This document shows positions 32,486 to 41,204 of a stretch of DNA of 53,091 bases, piece by piece. The position numbers were made by a program, and so were the translations under genes. The stretch is from Prevotella sp. GTDB lineage: Bacteria; Bacteroidota; Bacteroidia; Bacteroidales; Bacteroidaceae. The notes below the pieces were generated by a model, which had not been told where the DNA came from, searched no databases, and saw nothing but the letters and a program-made list of their open reading frames with translations. Where the stretch lies: contig JAFZSR010000118.1 of NCBI GenBank assembly GCA_017619275.1, positions 1 to 53,091 on the forward strand, read 5' to 3'. Each line of letters opens with the position of its first letter. The stretch's first letter is position 1.

Positions 32486-33232
32486 ATGAACATTGACGGT
32501 CAAAACATTTTTCTTCGAGCTATTCGTAATGAACATGTACCATCAGAGGATGACTCATATCCATTCAATCTCCCCATCGTACGCAACTTGAAGACCTTAG
32601 TTTTTTCAAAGAGCGTTACTTATATCGTGGGAGAAAATGGCTCGGGAAAATCTACTCTCCTCGAAGCTATTGCTACTCTACTTGGATTGAATGCTGAAGG
32701 TGGAAGCCGAAACTTCAACTTCAGGACGCAGGAAACTCACTCTTCCCTCTATAAAGAGTTGCGTGCTGTCAGAGCAGACTTAAACTACAGAAACGCATTC
32801 TTCTTCCGTGCTGAGAGTTTCTATAACGTAGCCTCTGAAGTGGATAGAATTGCTCAAGATGATAGGCGGATGTTGGATAGCTATGGAGGCTTCAGTCTTC
32901 ATGAACAATCACATGGCGAAAGTTTTATGGCCCTATTTACGAACAGACTTAAGAATAAAGGGCTATACATTTTTGATGAACCAGAAGCAGCTTTATCCTA
33001 TATGAACCAGCTTAGATTCTTGGTCTGGATGAAAGATGCTGTATCCGAAGGCTCACAAATCATTATCTCAACCCACTCTCCCGTAATTCTCGCATATCCA
33101 GATGCGGAGATATACGTTGCAGAAGATGGTGTACTGAATAGTACCTCTTACAATGACTGTTATATCTTTCGTGACATGTTGGCATTCGTAACAAACAAAG
33201 ACTTGGTAATAAAAGAATTGTTGTCCAAGTAA
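32486..33232 (+). CDS. AAA/ABC-type predicted ATPase
   Basis: The protein has 248 residues from the ATG at 32486; a TTG at 32438 would add 16. It has an ABC-like ATP-binding fold without a transporter domain: YIVGENGSGKSTLLEA (Walker A), SHGESF as signature motif, GLYIFDEPEAALS (Walker B and D-loop) and IISTHSPVI (H-switch). This is the small COG3910-like predicted ATPase type, often a stand-alone gene or part of toxin or defence modules. Its codons look more AT-rich than the neighbouring genes, which suggests recent transfer. It follows the sigma fusion by 88 bp on the same strand. The partner is unknown. Confidence 0.82.
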   Translation: MNIDGQNIFLRAIRNEHVPSEDDSYPFNLPIVRNLKTLVFSKSVTYIVGENGSGKSTLLEAIATLLGLNAEGGSRNFNFRTQETHSSLYKELRAVRADLNYRNAFFFRAESFYNVASEVDRIAQDDRRMLDSYGGFSLHEQSHGESFMALFTNRLKNKGLYIFDEPEAALSYMNQLRFLVWMKDAVSEGSQIIISTHSPVILAYPDAEIYVAEDGVLNSTSYNDCYIFRDMLAFVTNKDLVIKELLSK

Positions 33233-33249
33233 ACTGTGGGGGAAAAGCA

Positions 33250-33283
33250 GAAGACACGGGAATGCTTGATTTCCCGTGTCTTC
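33250..33283. terminator. Bidirectional terminator-like hairpin
   Basis: GAAGACACGGGAA (33250-33262) pairs exactly with 33271-33283 around an 8-nt loop, between the convergent ATPase and beta-helix genes. T-runs are short on both sides (TGCTTTTCC on the minus strand). Confidence 0.65.
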
Positions 33284-33305
33284 CGAGGAGATTTTGTGTA
33301 GCTTG

Positions 33306-34895
33306 TTACATCCAGCGGGGAGCGCCGGCCTTGGTGTCCTTCACGTTGTCGTTCTGCACAGTGAAGTCGCCCTTGGCGGCATCCTTGAACTGCGGGTCGA
33401 GATTCTTTCCCTTTTCGTCGAACCAAGAGATGGAGGCGTCGGCAGTGGCGCCAGCTTCGATGAGGTTCTCGGTGTTGAAGTAGACGTTGTTCTCGAGCGT
33501 AGGCTCCTGGTCGGTCTTGCTCTGGTTGGCAAAGCCGCGCTTGTAGTTGGTGCCCACCATGATGTTGTTGGTGTAGGTGATCTTGTTGCCTACGAAGCGG
33601 ATGTAGAACACGCGGTAGTTGGCACCGCCGCTACCCACGTTGTAGAAAGTGTTGTGGTCGACGGTGATGACGGGCGTGGCGCTGACAGCCTCGGAAGCAT
33701 CGTCCATGCGGAAGATGTCGCGTTCCTTGGCACACTCGTAGATCGTGCTGTTCTTCAGGTTGAAGGTGTTGTAGCCACCCTTGCGGCTATCGAAGAAGTC
33801 GCCGCCCGAGCACTCGATGTTGCTGATGACGCAGTTGTCGATGTTGATGGTGTTGACAACGATGGCCACGTTCAGGTAGAAGAATCCCTTGGTGTAGTTG
33901 CTGATTTCACTGTTCGTGATGTTCAGGTGGTCGAGGTTGGTCTCGCCATTGAAGTTGAAGCACTGTCCACCATCGGTGCCCGTGCCGTCGAAGCTAACTT
34001 GGTCGATGTCGAGGTCTGCCTGCACTTCCACGCGTCCCTTGATGATGGGATGCTCGTTCTGGCGCAGTCCCTTGATGGCAATCTTCTTGGTAATCTTCAG
34101 TGCTCCACCGAAATCGGCCGGCTCGTCGCCACCCTTCGTCACACCATATTCGCCAGGCTCCAGGATGAGGCGGTAGCCCTCGGGGGCATTAGCCACAGCG
34201 GTGGCGATGTCCTCGCCAGCCTTCACTAGGATGTCGGTGTCGGCGAGGTCGATGCCAGTCTTGAAGCTAATCTTGCCGCGCGTCTTGCCACTGGCACGTG
34301 TCATCACGGCGGTGTAGTCGGTCTCAGGCGTCAGGCCTGTGATGGTGGCTGCTCCGGCAGCGATGTCGGCAGGGGTGATGTTGTATTCGATGTTGCCGGG
34401 GTTGAGGGTAATCTTGGCAGCTTCCTCGCCGGCAGGCCAGCGCAGCGTGACGGATGTACCCTTGATGTCTTCCTCAGCTACGGTCTTCAGGATTTGTTCT
34501 GAATCGGTCTTGGCGTAGGCCGTGCTCCACTTGGAATTGCGACTCTCGTTGCCATCGAGTGCTTGCACGCGGAAGGAGTAGGCGGTCTCGCCCTCCAGTC
34601 CCTTAATGGTGACTGGCACCTGGTCGGGGCCTACGGTGAACGACTGTACGGGGCTTCCGCTGAATGTAAGGCTGTCGTTGGCGAATACCTCGACATTGTA
34701 GGTGGTGATGCCCGGCAGCACGGTCCACGACAGTTCCACGTTGGTGCGGTTGCGCACGCTGGCTTTCATGTCGGTGGGCGAGAAGTTTCGGCCGTAGTTG
34801 ATGCTGGTGATCTCGTCGTCGGGCTCACCGCAGGCAGCGAGCGTCAGCACTGCCACCCCAGCCATGATAAACTTGCTAAATATGTTCTTTTTCAT
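33306..34895 (-). CDS. Surface lipoprotein with FN3-like and beta-helix domains (DUF4957/DUF5123 type)
   Basis: The protein has 529 residues from the ATG at 34895; a TTG three codons earlier is less likely. The lipobox is TLAAC. A fibronectin-III-like domain (NVELSWTVLPGITTYNVEVF) and a second similar one come first. From about residue 220 a right-handed beta-helix follows (LILEPGEYGV, QVSFDGTGTDGG, NCVISNIECSGGDFFDSR), ending with NLDPQFKDAAKGDFTVQ, the usual DUF5123 ending. Related lipoproteins accompany SusC/SusD in pectin-utilisation loci and resemble pectate lyases, but I cannot identify catalytic residues, so it may be binding only. It is last in the operon and 33 nt after susD. Confidence 0.78.
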   Translation of the reverse strand: MKKNIFSKFIMAGVAVLTLAACGEPDDEITSINYGRNFSPTDMKASVRNRTNVELSWTVLPGITTYNVEVFANDSLTFSGSPVQSFTVGPDQVPVTIKGLEGETAYSFRVQALDGNESRNSKWSTAYAKTDSEQILKTVAEEDIKGTSVTLRWPAGEEAAKITLNPGNIEYNITPADIAAGAATITGLTPETDYTAVMTRASGKTRGKISFKTGIDLADTDILVKAGEDIATAVANAPEGYRLILEPGEYGVTKGGDEPADFGGALKITKKIAIKGLRQNEHPIIKGRVEVQADLDIDQVSFDGTGTDGGQCFNFNGETNLDHLNITNSEISNYTKGFFYLNVAIVVNTINIDNCVISNIECSGGDFFDSRKGGYNTFNLKNSTIYECAKERDIFRMDDASEAVSATPVITVDHNTFYNVGSGGANYRVFYIRFVGNKITYTNNIMVGTNYKRGFANQSKTDQEPTLENNVYFNTENLIEAGATADASISWFDEKGKNLDPQFKDAAKGDFTVQNDNVKDTKAGAPRWM

Positions 34896-34928
34896 AATGG
34901 TCAATTAATATTGTTCAATGTTCAACGT

Positions 34929-36737
34929 TCAATCCGACAGCTGGCCGTAGATGCCATCATTGTTGAGCATGTTGTTGCTACTGTTGATGAAGGTTTGCCA
35001 GATGGGCCACAGGCAGTGGGTGCTGGGCTGCACGGTGTAGAGTCCGTCGATGTAGGCGTCGGTGAGCACGTACTTGTCGCTGCTGACAAACCAGTTCTTC
35101 GACTCCCAGTCGGCCTTGATGAGGTCGGAGGGGCTATCTTCGCCCTTGTTCAGACCGTAAATCTGGATGGCGTTGGCGTCCTCGGCGTTGTTGATGTATG
35201 CCTTGTCGGGCAGTCCCTCGTAGGCTCCGGTGCGCTGCTGCAGTGCGCGCAGCTTGCTCTTGGCCTCCTCCATCTTCTTGTCGATGTTGCCCCAGCGCAC
35301 CAGGTCGGGCTTGCGCAGTGCCTCACCGGCAAACTCCAGTGCACGCTGGTCGTAGATGCCCTCGCGGAAAGCTTCCTTGCTGGCAGTGTACTTTGCCTGA
35401 AGGGCGCTCACCTTTGCGGCGGGCAGGACACGGTCGAGCACGGGCTTCATGTAACCCCATGCCACCGATGTGTTGCCCAGTTCGTTCTCGGCCTCGGCAG
35501 CCATCAGGTAGACGTCGGCCAAGCGCATGTACTGGAAGTTCACACCGTCGTCGTTGGTCGAGGTGACGATGCGGTTCATCCACTCGTAGCGCAGCTTGCC
35601 GAAGCACCACTTGTTGATGGCGCGGAAGGTGACGTGTGCATTACCGTTGTTCAGCTCCTTGCTCCACTCGTAGGGCACGCAGGTGATGTCGCGGCGGATG
35701 TCGTCGGCATCGTAGTCGTAGTAGAGGTAGGCGATGGGTCCGTTCACGCCGCCCTGTGCCTGCTGGGTGTACTGGTCCTTGGAGTTGTGCTTCACGCCCC
35801 AGGTGTAGAGCACGCGTCCGCGGCCTGCCGAGAAGGGAATCTCCCAGAGGCTCTCGCCGCCGGCGGCGACGTTGTCCTGACAGAGCTTGATGAAGTTGTC
35901 CTTGAAGGCGCCGAGCGTGTTGCAGCCCTGCTTGATGATGTCCTCGCACTCCTGGCGGGCAATCTCGTACATCAGTTGCGGTGCCAGCTCAGGATCTTTC
36001 GACAGACGGTAGCCGTCGCCACGCAGTCCGTAGCCACCGGCATAGAGTGCCAGACGGGCACGCAGTGCCTTCACGAAGGCCTTGCTCACGCGCTCGGTGC
36101 TCTGCGTGATTTTGTTTTCGTTGGGCCAGTAGCAATAGTTCTCGGCCTCCAACAGGTCGGCCAGCAGCTGCTTGTAGATGACGTCGCGATTGGTGCGCGG
36201 CAGGTACATGTTGTCCGAGTTGTTGGGCTCGAAGCGTGCGGGCACGTCGCCCCATGCCTTGATGAGGTCGTTGTAGATGACGGCGCGCAGCGTCAGTGCT
36301 TCGCCTAAAAGCTGAGCCATGTCCTTGTTGGTCTCGATGTTGCCGAAGCGGCGCAGTCCCTCGATGGCGAGGTTGGCGCGCTCGATGCCCTCGTAGAACT
36401 TGGCATAGGCGTTGTTGTCGGTGTTCATCTGTCCGTTGGTGGGCGATGTGTTATAGTCCCACAGGTCGTTCTTGTTGTCGTCGCCGGCTTTGGTGACGTC
36501 GGGCGAGTTGCCCACCTCCACGTCGGTGTTCACGCCATAGTAGGGCAGGAATCGTCCGCGGTAGGAGTTGGTCTCACCGAAAGAGACGTGAATGGACATG
36601 ACCTCGGCTTCGGCCAGGGAGTAGGTGGAGTAGACCGTCTCACCGTCGAGCGAGGAAATGCTGGGGGCGTCCATGTCGCACGAGGTGAACGCAACGAGCG
36701 ACAGGGCCATCATGGAAAGTTTTATCTTGTTTTTCAT
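34929..36737 (-). CDS. SusD/RagB-family glycan-binding lipoprotein
   Basis: The protein has 602 residues. The lipobox VAFTSC is followed by DMDAPSISSLDGETVYSTY. Typical SusD helices are seen: FYEGIERANLAIEGLRRF, LLGEALTLRAVIYNDLIKAW with GDVPARFEP, AFVKALRARLALYAGGYGLR, and the C-terminal FREGIYDQRALEFAGEALRKPDLVRWG. It works as the lid of the adjacent SusC barrel (22 nt upstream). The beta-helix lipoprotein downstream, together with CE8 and GH115 elsewhere in the window, makes a pectic or xylan oligosaccharide the likeliest ligand; this is inference. It is distinct from the 478-residue SusD at 13359, and the two operons are not recent duplicates. Confidence 0.94.
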   Translation of the reverse strand: MKNKIKLSMMALSLVAFTSCDMDAPSISSLDGETVYSTYSLAEAEVMSIHVSFGETNSYRGRFLPYYGVNTDVEVGNSPDVTKAGDDNKNDLWDYNTSPTNGQMNTDNNAYAKFYEGIERANLAIEGLRRFGNIETNKDMAQLLGEALTLRAVIYNDLIKAWGDVPARFEPNNSDNMYLPRTNRDVIYKQLLADLLEAENYCYWPNENKITQSTERVSKAFVKALRARLALYAGGYGLRGDGYRLSKDPELAPQLMYEIARQECEDIIKQGCNTLGAFKDNFIKLCQDNVAAGGESLWEIPFSAGRGRVLYTWGVKHNSKDQYTQQAQGGVNGPIAYLYYDYDADDIRRDITCVPYEWSKELNNGNAHVTFRAINKWCFGKLRYEWMNRIVTSTNDDGVNFQYMRLADVYLMAAEAENELGNTSVAWGYMKPVLDRVLPAAKVSALQAKYTASKEAFREGIYDQRALEFAGEALRKPDLVRWGNIDKKMEEAKSKLRALQQRTGAYEGLPDKAYINNAEDANAIQIYGLNKGEDSPSDLIKADWESKNWFVSSDKYVLTDAYIDGLYTVQPSTHCLWPIWQTFINSSNNMLNNDGIYGQLSD

Positions 36738-36758
36738 CTTATGTTTCCTCCTTTAAGT

Positions 36759-39700
36759 TTAGAAATTCAAATTCAGTCCAACGACGAATGAGCGGCTGCG
36801 GGGATAGCCCGAGTAGTCCACATTGGGAGTGAGCTGGTCGCGGCGTATGCAATCGGCTTCGGGGTCGTAGCCCTCATAGCCGGTGATGGTGAACACGTTG
36901 TAGGCAGTGACGTAGCATCGCAGACTGTTGATGCCAGCGCGTTTGGTCAGCTTGGCGGGGATGGTGTAGCCCAGCGACAGGGTGTTCAGGCGCAGGAACG
37001 AGGCGTCTTCCACAGCCCAATCCGTAAGAATCATCTTGCTGGTGTAGGGGCTCCACATGGTGGTGTTGCGGTTCAGTTCGGCCAGACGGTCGGGGTCGTT
37101 GCTCAGCAGTCCGGTCACAGGGTCAAGGTTGGTCCAGCGCTTGCCAGCTTCCATGTCGCTGATCATGTTGCGATATTGGTACTTACCTGTCTGTGTGTAC
37201 ATGATCTTGTTGGCGTTGTACTCCTTGTTGCCCACGCTGTAGTTGAAGTTGGCCACGAGGTCGAAGCCGTAGGCGCGGCCGGTGAGGCTGAATCCGCCGA
37301 AGAAGTCGGGCTTCACGTTGCCGATGGTGGTGATGTCCTCATTGCCAATCTTGTTGGTCTCGCCTTCGTTGTCGGCAATGTTCTTGATCTTCAGCGAGCC
37401 AGGACGCACCTTGCCCACCACGGAGCTGGCGTCGGCCACGCCGTCTTTCAGCGTCCAGGTATCGGTAGCCTCGTTGTAGCCCGTGAAGTCGCTCACCTCA
37501 TAGCGGCCGTCGGCCTTGAAGCCGTAGATCTCGCCCACGGCACCGCCCACTGCAATCCAGTAGTCGTTGCCAATCTCGGTCGATGCCCAGCGCGAGTCCT
37601 TGCCGAAGTCCTCCATGATGCCGAGGCTCTTGATCTTCGACTTGTTCAGGCCCCAGTTGGCGCTGAAGTCCAGTCCGTAGTCCTTCTTATTAATAATATG
37701 GTAGGTGAAGCTCACTTCCACACCCTTGTTCTCGGTCTTACCCAGGTTGCGGTACTGGTTGTCGTAGCCTGTTCCCTGCGTGGGGAATTGGATGAGCAGG
37801 TCCTTCGTAGTGTTGATGTAGCCTTCGATGGTACCGTTCAACTTGCCTCCAAAGAGGGTGAAGTCGATACCCATGTTGCGGGTGATGGTGGTCTCCCACT
37901 TCAGGTCGGGGTTGGCCATGGTCTTCGAGGGTGCCCAGTAGTTGCTGATGCCGTTCACCCACGAGGTGGCCTTGTTCTCATACATCTGCACCAGCTGTCC
38001 GGTGGGGATGTTGTTGTTACCGGCGGTACCGTAGCTCACACGCAGCTTCAAGTCGTCGAGCCAGTTCTCGGTGCTCTTCATGAAGGGCTCTGAGCTGACG
38101 CGCCATGCCAGTGCTGCCGAGGGGAAGTAGCCCCAGCGGTTCTGCTTGGCAAACTTCGACGAGGCGTCGGCACGGAAGGTGGCGCTCACGAGGTACTTGT
38201 CTTGGTAGTTGTAGTTCATACGGCCGAACCAGGAGAGCAGCTTGTCGTCGGCGGCATACGAGTCGTCGACAGTGAAGGGCACGCCCTGCGAGGTGAGCTT
38301 CCAGGCGGTGTCGGAGTCGTAGTCCACGGGGAATCCATGCACCGTGTTGGTGTTGGCATGCTTCTTGGTGATGACATACTCGTGTCCTACAAGCAGGTTG
38401 AGCGAGTGGTCTTCGCTGTTCAGCAGCTTCTTGAAATCGTAGTTGGCGGTGTTGGTGTTGCGGAAGCGGTGGCGGCTGGTGTTCACCAGGTTGATGGCCG
38501 GGTGGTTCTGGTTCTCGTTGGCCGGCACATTCTTAATATAATAGGTGGTAAGTCCCCAGAAGCGCTGGTCGTACTCCGTGTAGTCGTCGTAGCCGAACTC
38601 GGTCTTCAGCTTCAGGTCGTCGATGACCTCCCATCCGAAGGCGCCGCCCAGATTCAGGTTCTTGCGCTCCTTCTTGCGGTCGTTGTCGGCAGCGGCTTGC
38701 ACGGGGTTGTAGAGATTGCCCAGGTCGTCGTCGGTGCCGGCGGTGGGATCGAGGTTAGCCAGGGGGATGGGGGTGTAGATGACCGAGTAGGCCAGACGGC
38801 GGTCGGTGTCGTAGGCACCCGTGGCCTCGTTGGCGCCGCCACCACGGATGTCGGTGATGGCATAGCGGGCCTGCAGGTCGAAGGTGGTGCGCTTCGAGGG
38901 CTTGGTGTTCAGCTTCAGGCTGAAGTTGTCGCGCTTGAAGCTGGAGCCAATCATGATGGCCTTGTCGTTCATGTGGGCATAGCTGAAGGCATACTTGATG
39001 CTCTCCGTACCGCCGTTCACGTTCACGTTGTGGTTGAAGGTGTGACCGGTGCGCCCGAAGGTGATGTCCTGCCAGTCGTTCTCCTCAATGTTCTTATAGA
39101 GGTCTATGTCCTGGTAGTTGCCGAAGTAGTCGGTGTACGACGAAAGCTTCTCCGGGTTGTTGCCGTTCTTCAGCAGGGCCAGCTCATACTGCCAGTTGGC
39201 ATAGTCGTAGGCGCTGAGCACGTCCATCGTCTTGGCAATCTTTTTCCAGCTGTAGTAAGCGTTGTAGCTCACTTTGGTCTGTCCGGCCTTACCGCTCTTG
39301 GTGGTGACGAGGATGACGCCATTGGCGCCTCGGCTACCGTAGATGGCGGTGCTGGAGGCATCCTTCAGCACGGTGATGTCCTCGATGTCGTTGGCGGGGA
39401 TGTCGCTGATGCCGTCCACGGGGAATCCGTCGACGATGTAGAGCGGGTCGTTGCTCTGTGTGATAGAGCCGCCGCCACGCACGCGAATCTTCACCTCTGC
39501 GTCGGGCGAGCCTTCGGTCGAGGTGATTTGCACGCCGGGCATCTTACCCGTCAGTGCCTCAGAGGCGTTGGCTACGGGCACTGCCTGCAGCTGCTCGCTG
39601 TTCACAGTGGCCACCGAACCCGTCAGGTCCTTCTTGCGCACCGAGCCGTATCCAATGACCACCACATCGTTCAGCGTGGTGTTGTCGTCTTCCAACACCA

Positions 39701-40004
39701 CCTTCAGCGTGCTCTTGCCCTTCACGCTCAGTGTCTGGCTCTTCATGCCCACGTAGGAGATGACGATGGGGTTGTTGGTCTTCACGGTAATGGTGTAGTT
39801 ACCGTCCAGGTCGGTCACGCCGCCGTTGCGGGTGCCCTTCTCAATGACGCTGGCTCCAATCACGGCCTCGCCAGTGGCGTCCACGACTGTCACCTTTGTC
39901 TGCGCATGCGTCAGCAGCGTGCCGCACATGGGGAGCACTGCCAACAACATCATCCGCCGGGCGGTGTCGCCCAGCCGGATCAAGCTTTTCAGTTTGAAAG
40001 ACAT
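36759..40004 (-). CDS. SusC/RagA-family TonB-dependent outer-membrane transporter
   Basis: The protein has 1081 residues. The signal peptide ends near LLTHAQ. The N-terminal beta-sandwich domain (VVDATGEAVIGASVIEKGT) is followed by the TonB-box-like stretch NDVVVIGYGSVRKKDLTGSV. The plug carries LQAVPVANASEALTGKMPG, PLYIVDGFPV and ITVLKDASSTAIYGSRGANG, all textbook SusC signatures, and the barrel ends in SFVVGLNLNF. It imports the oligosaccharide bound by the SusD next to it. It is the first gene of a three-gene operon whose promoter lies 45 nt upstream. No dedicated regulator is next to it in this window. Confidence 0.95.
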   Translation of the reverse strand: MSFKLKSLIRLGDTARRMMLLAVLPMCGTLLTHAQTKVTVVDATGEAVIGASVIEKGTRNGGVTDLDGNYTITVKTNNPIVISYVGMKSQTLSVKGKSTLKVVLEDDNTTLNDVVVIGYGSVRKKDLTGSVATVNSEQLQAVPVANASEALTGKMPGVQITSTEGSPDAEVKIRVRGGGSITQSNDPLYIVDGFPVDGISDIPANDIEDITVLKDASSTAIYGSRGANGVILVTTKSGKAGQTKVSYNAYYSWKKIAKTMDVLSAYDYANWQYELALLKNGNNPEKLSSYTDYFGNYQDIDLYKNIEENDWQDITFGRTGHTFNHNVNVNGGTESIKYAFSYAHMNDKAIMIGSSFKRDNFSLKLNTKPSKRTTFDLQARYAITDIRGGGANEATGAYDTDRRLAYSVIYTPIPLANLDPTAGTDDDLGNLYNPVQAAADNDRKKERKNLNLGGAFGWEVIDDLKLKTEFGYDDYTEYDQRFWGLTTYYIKNVPANENQNHPAINLVNTSRHRFRNTNTANYDFKKLLNSEDHSLNLLVGHEYVITKKHANTNTVHGFPVDYDSDTAWKLTSQGVPFTVDDSYAADDKLLSWFGRMNYNYQDKYLVSATFRADASSKFAKQNRWGYFPSAALAWRVSSEPFMKSTENWLDDLKLRVSYGTAGNNNIPTGQLVQMYENKATSWVNGISNYWAPSKTMANPDLKWETTITRNMGIDFTLFGGKLNGTIEGYINTTKDLLIQFPTQGTGYDNQYRNLGKTENKGVEVSFTYHIINKKDYGLDFSANWGLNKSKIKSLGIMEDFGKDSRWASTEIGNDYWIAVGGAVGEIYGFKADGRYEVSDFTGYNEATDTWTLKDGVADASSVVGKVRPGSLKIKNIADNEGETNKIGNEDITTIGNVKPDFFGGFSLTGRAYGFDLVANFNYSVGNKEYNANKIMYTQTGKYQYRNMISDMEAGKRWTNLDPVTGLLSNDPDRLAELNRNTTMWSPYTSKMILTDWAVEDASFLRLNTLSLGYTIPAKLTKRAGINSLRCYVTAYNVFTITGYEGYDPEADCIRRDQLTPNVDYSGYPRSRSFVVGLNLNF

Positions 40005-40048
40005 AGAATAAGATTAGTTTTATGAATAAAATAGTTAGTTTCGGTTGG

Positions 40049-40080
40049 CAAAGGTAAACATTTTCTTGCAAACTGCCAAA
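40049..40080 (-). promoter_or_regulatory. Promoter of the second SusCD operon
   Basis: On the minus strand, a -7 TACCTTTG (40049-40056) and a -33 TTTG (40077-40080) are separated by 20 bp. The distance to the ATG is 44 nt. Confidence 0.65.
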
Positions 40081-40136
40081 TGTTTCCCAAGAAATCCTTC
40101 ACGGAGCAGGGAAACAACTCTATTGCTGCCTTTTAT

Positions 40137-40263
40137 TTGTTTAAACTGCGATGTGATCTATATAAACCGTGACGTGGTTTTTATAAACTACGTCGTAATC
40201 TATAAAAACCACGACGTAGTCTGAAGAATAACTGCATGTCTGGAGCATAAGTTCTGGCGCAGA
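40137..40263 (+). repeat. Palindromic ~21-bp-period repeat (R1), copy 3
   Basis: This copy has the same orientation as copy 2 and the reverse of copy 1. It starts TTTGTTTAAACTGCG and ends in the CTGGAGCATAAGTTCTGGCG flank shared with copy 1. The first stem is degraded (CGATGTGATC against CCGTGACGTGG) while the third unit is kept (ACTACGTCGTAAT). Confidence 0.82.
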
Positions 40264-40306
40264 CAATTTTTCCTTGGACACCTGTTTTTTTTACAGGGTA
40301 TTGCTT

Positions 40307-40408
40307 ATGGGGTTAATGGGGTTAATGGGGCTAATGGGCTTAATGGGGTGAGGTTTTTTCTGTGAAAATGCGCAGCTGCCCATGATGCCCATTGAGCCCA
40401 TTAAACCC
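40307..40408. repeat. 9-bp-period array with inverted arms, core ATGGG/CCCAT
   Basis: Five 9-nt units starting ATGGG lie at 40307, 40316, 40325, 40334 and 40343. Three inverted units starting CCCAT follow at 40379, 40388 and 40397. The arms are symmetric about 40363, so the cores pair while the 4-nt spacers do not. It lies 55 bp before the promoter of the four-helix-bundle gene. Confidence 0.78.
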
Positions 40409-40462
40409 AGTAAAAGCTGCCAGAATGGTTAAAATCCTGTTAATTCCCTTTGAAATGGCTGT

Positions 40463-40489
40463 TGTTTCAAGAAAAATGTGTATTTTTGC
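40463..40489 (+). promoter_or_regulatory. Promoter of the four-helix-bundle gene
   Basis: A -33 TTG (40463-40465) and a -7 TATTTTTG (40482-40489) lie 16 nt before the ATG at 40506. The spacing is close to the Bacteroidetes consensus. Confidence 0.5.
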
Positions 40490-40505
40490 CATAACATATT
40501 TTTTT

Positions 40506-41105
40506 ATGATGGACGAGGACAAAAACTTCCTGCGACAAGACAACAACTACCGGACGTTGAAGGCATTCCAGAAAGCGGAGTGCATTTACGACGTAACGTT
40601 CTACTTTGCCCACAAGTTCCTTGCTCTTGGCGACCGTACTATTGACCAGATGATTCAGGCCGCCCGTTCAGGCAAGCAGAACTTGGCTGAAGGCAACATC
40701 GATGGCATCACATCACGCGAGATGGAACTGAAGCTGACGAATGTGAATCGCGCCTCGCTCCATGAACTGCTCCTTGATTACGAGGATTACCTCCGCGTGC
40801 GTGGCTTGGAGCAGTGGAAATATGATGACCCGCGTTGCCGCCAGACCCGTTCTTTCTGTAAGGCCCATCTCGATTCTGCCGTTTATCGCGAGAAGATACG
40901 TGAACGTTCAGATGAGACCATTGCCAACATCGCTATCACACTCATCCATCAGTGCGATGTCCTCATCCGCGGTCTCATCGAGTGGAAGAAGCAAGATTTC
41001 ATCGAGAAGGGTGGCATCAAGGAGGAAATGTACCGCGCCCGCAATGATTGGCAGAAGCGCAACGGTGCCTATGGGGCGATTCCTTATACTGGGAATGGGC
41101 GTTGA
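40506..41105 (+). CDS. Four-helix-bundle protein with suffix domain (rRNA-intervening-sequence-like)
   Basis: The protein has 199 residues from the ATG at 40506 (or 40509); the frame is open further left, but those codons overlap the promoter and the repeat. Family marks are the opening YRTLKAFQKAECIYDVTFYF, GDRTIDQMIQAARSGKQNLAEG and NRASLHELLLDYEDYLRVRG. Such proteins share a four-helix bundle with 23S rRNA-intervening-sequence proteins and carry an extra C-terminal 'suffix' (DVLIRGLIEWKKQDFIEKGG and beyond). They are widespread in Bacteroidetes and often found near other repeats. No biochemical role is proven. It has its own promoter and is followed by the sigma-54 activator on the same strand. 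Confidence 0.88.
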   Translation: MMDEDKNFLRQDNNYRTLKAFQKAECIYDVTFYFAHKFLALGDRTIDQMIQAARSGKQNLAEGNIDGITSREMELKLTNVNRASLHELLLDYEDYLRVRGLEQWKYDDPRCRQTRSFCKAHLDSAVYREKIRERSDETIANIAITLIHQCDVLIRGLIEWKKQDFIEKGGIKEEMYRARNDWQKRNGAYGAIPYTGNGR

Positions 41106-41187
41106 TAGGGTTAACTGCACCTGGCTGCCTTCAGGTTAAAGTCGGTTAATTTTCCGCAAAATTGATGATGTTTCAGGAAATAATGTG

Positions 41188-41195
41188 TAATTTTG
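41188..41195 (+). promoter_or_regulatory. -7 box (TAATTTTG) of the sigma-54-activator operon
   Basis: The box matches TAnnTTTG 9 nt before the ATG at 41205. The implied leader is very short. Confidence 0.4.
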
Positions 41196-41204
41196 TCAGC
41201 TGAT

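Larger units (their letters stand above)
40005..40505. other. Gene-free 501-bp interval with promoters and two repeats
   Basis: From left to right it holds the divergent SusC promoter, copy 3 of repeat R1 (40137-40263), a 9-bp-period inverted array (40307-40408) and the promoter of the four-helix-bundle gene. Frames crossing it are formed by the repeats. Confidence 0.7.

Noticed and set aside
38202-40025. A 607-codon plus-strand open frame
   Set aside because: It is the mirror of the SusC gene, which has full family signatures. The composition is typical of antisense frames.
40137-40408. Possible CRISPR array
   Set aside because: Units are 21 bp or 9 bp with tiny spacers and internal symmetry, there are no spacers of 30 bp or more, and no cas genes are present.
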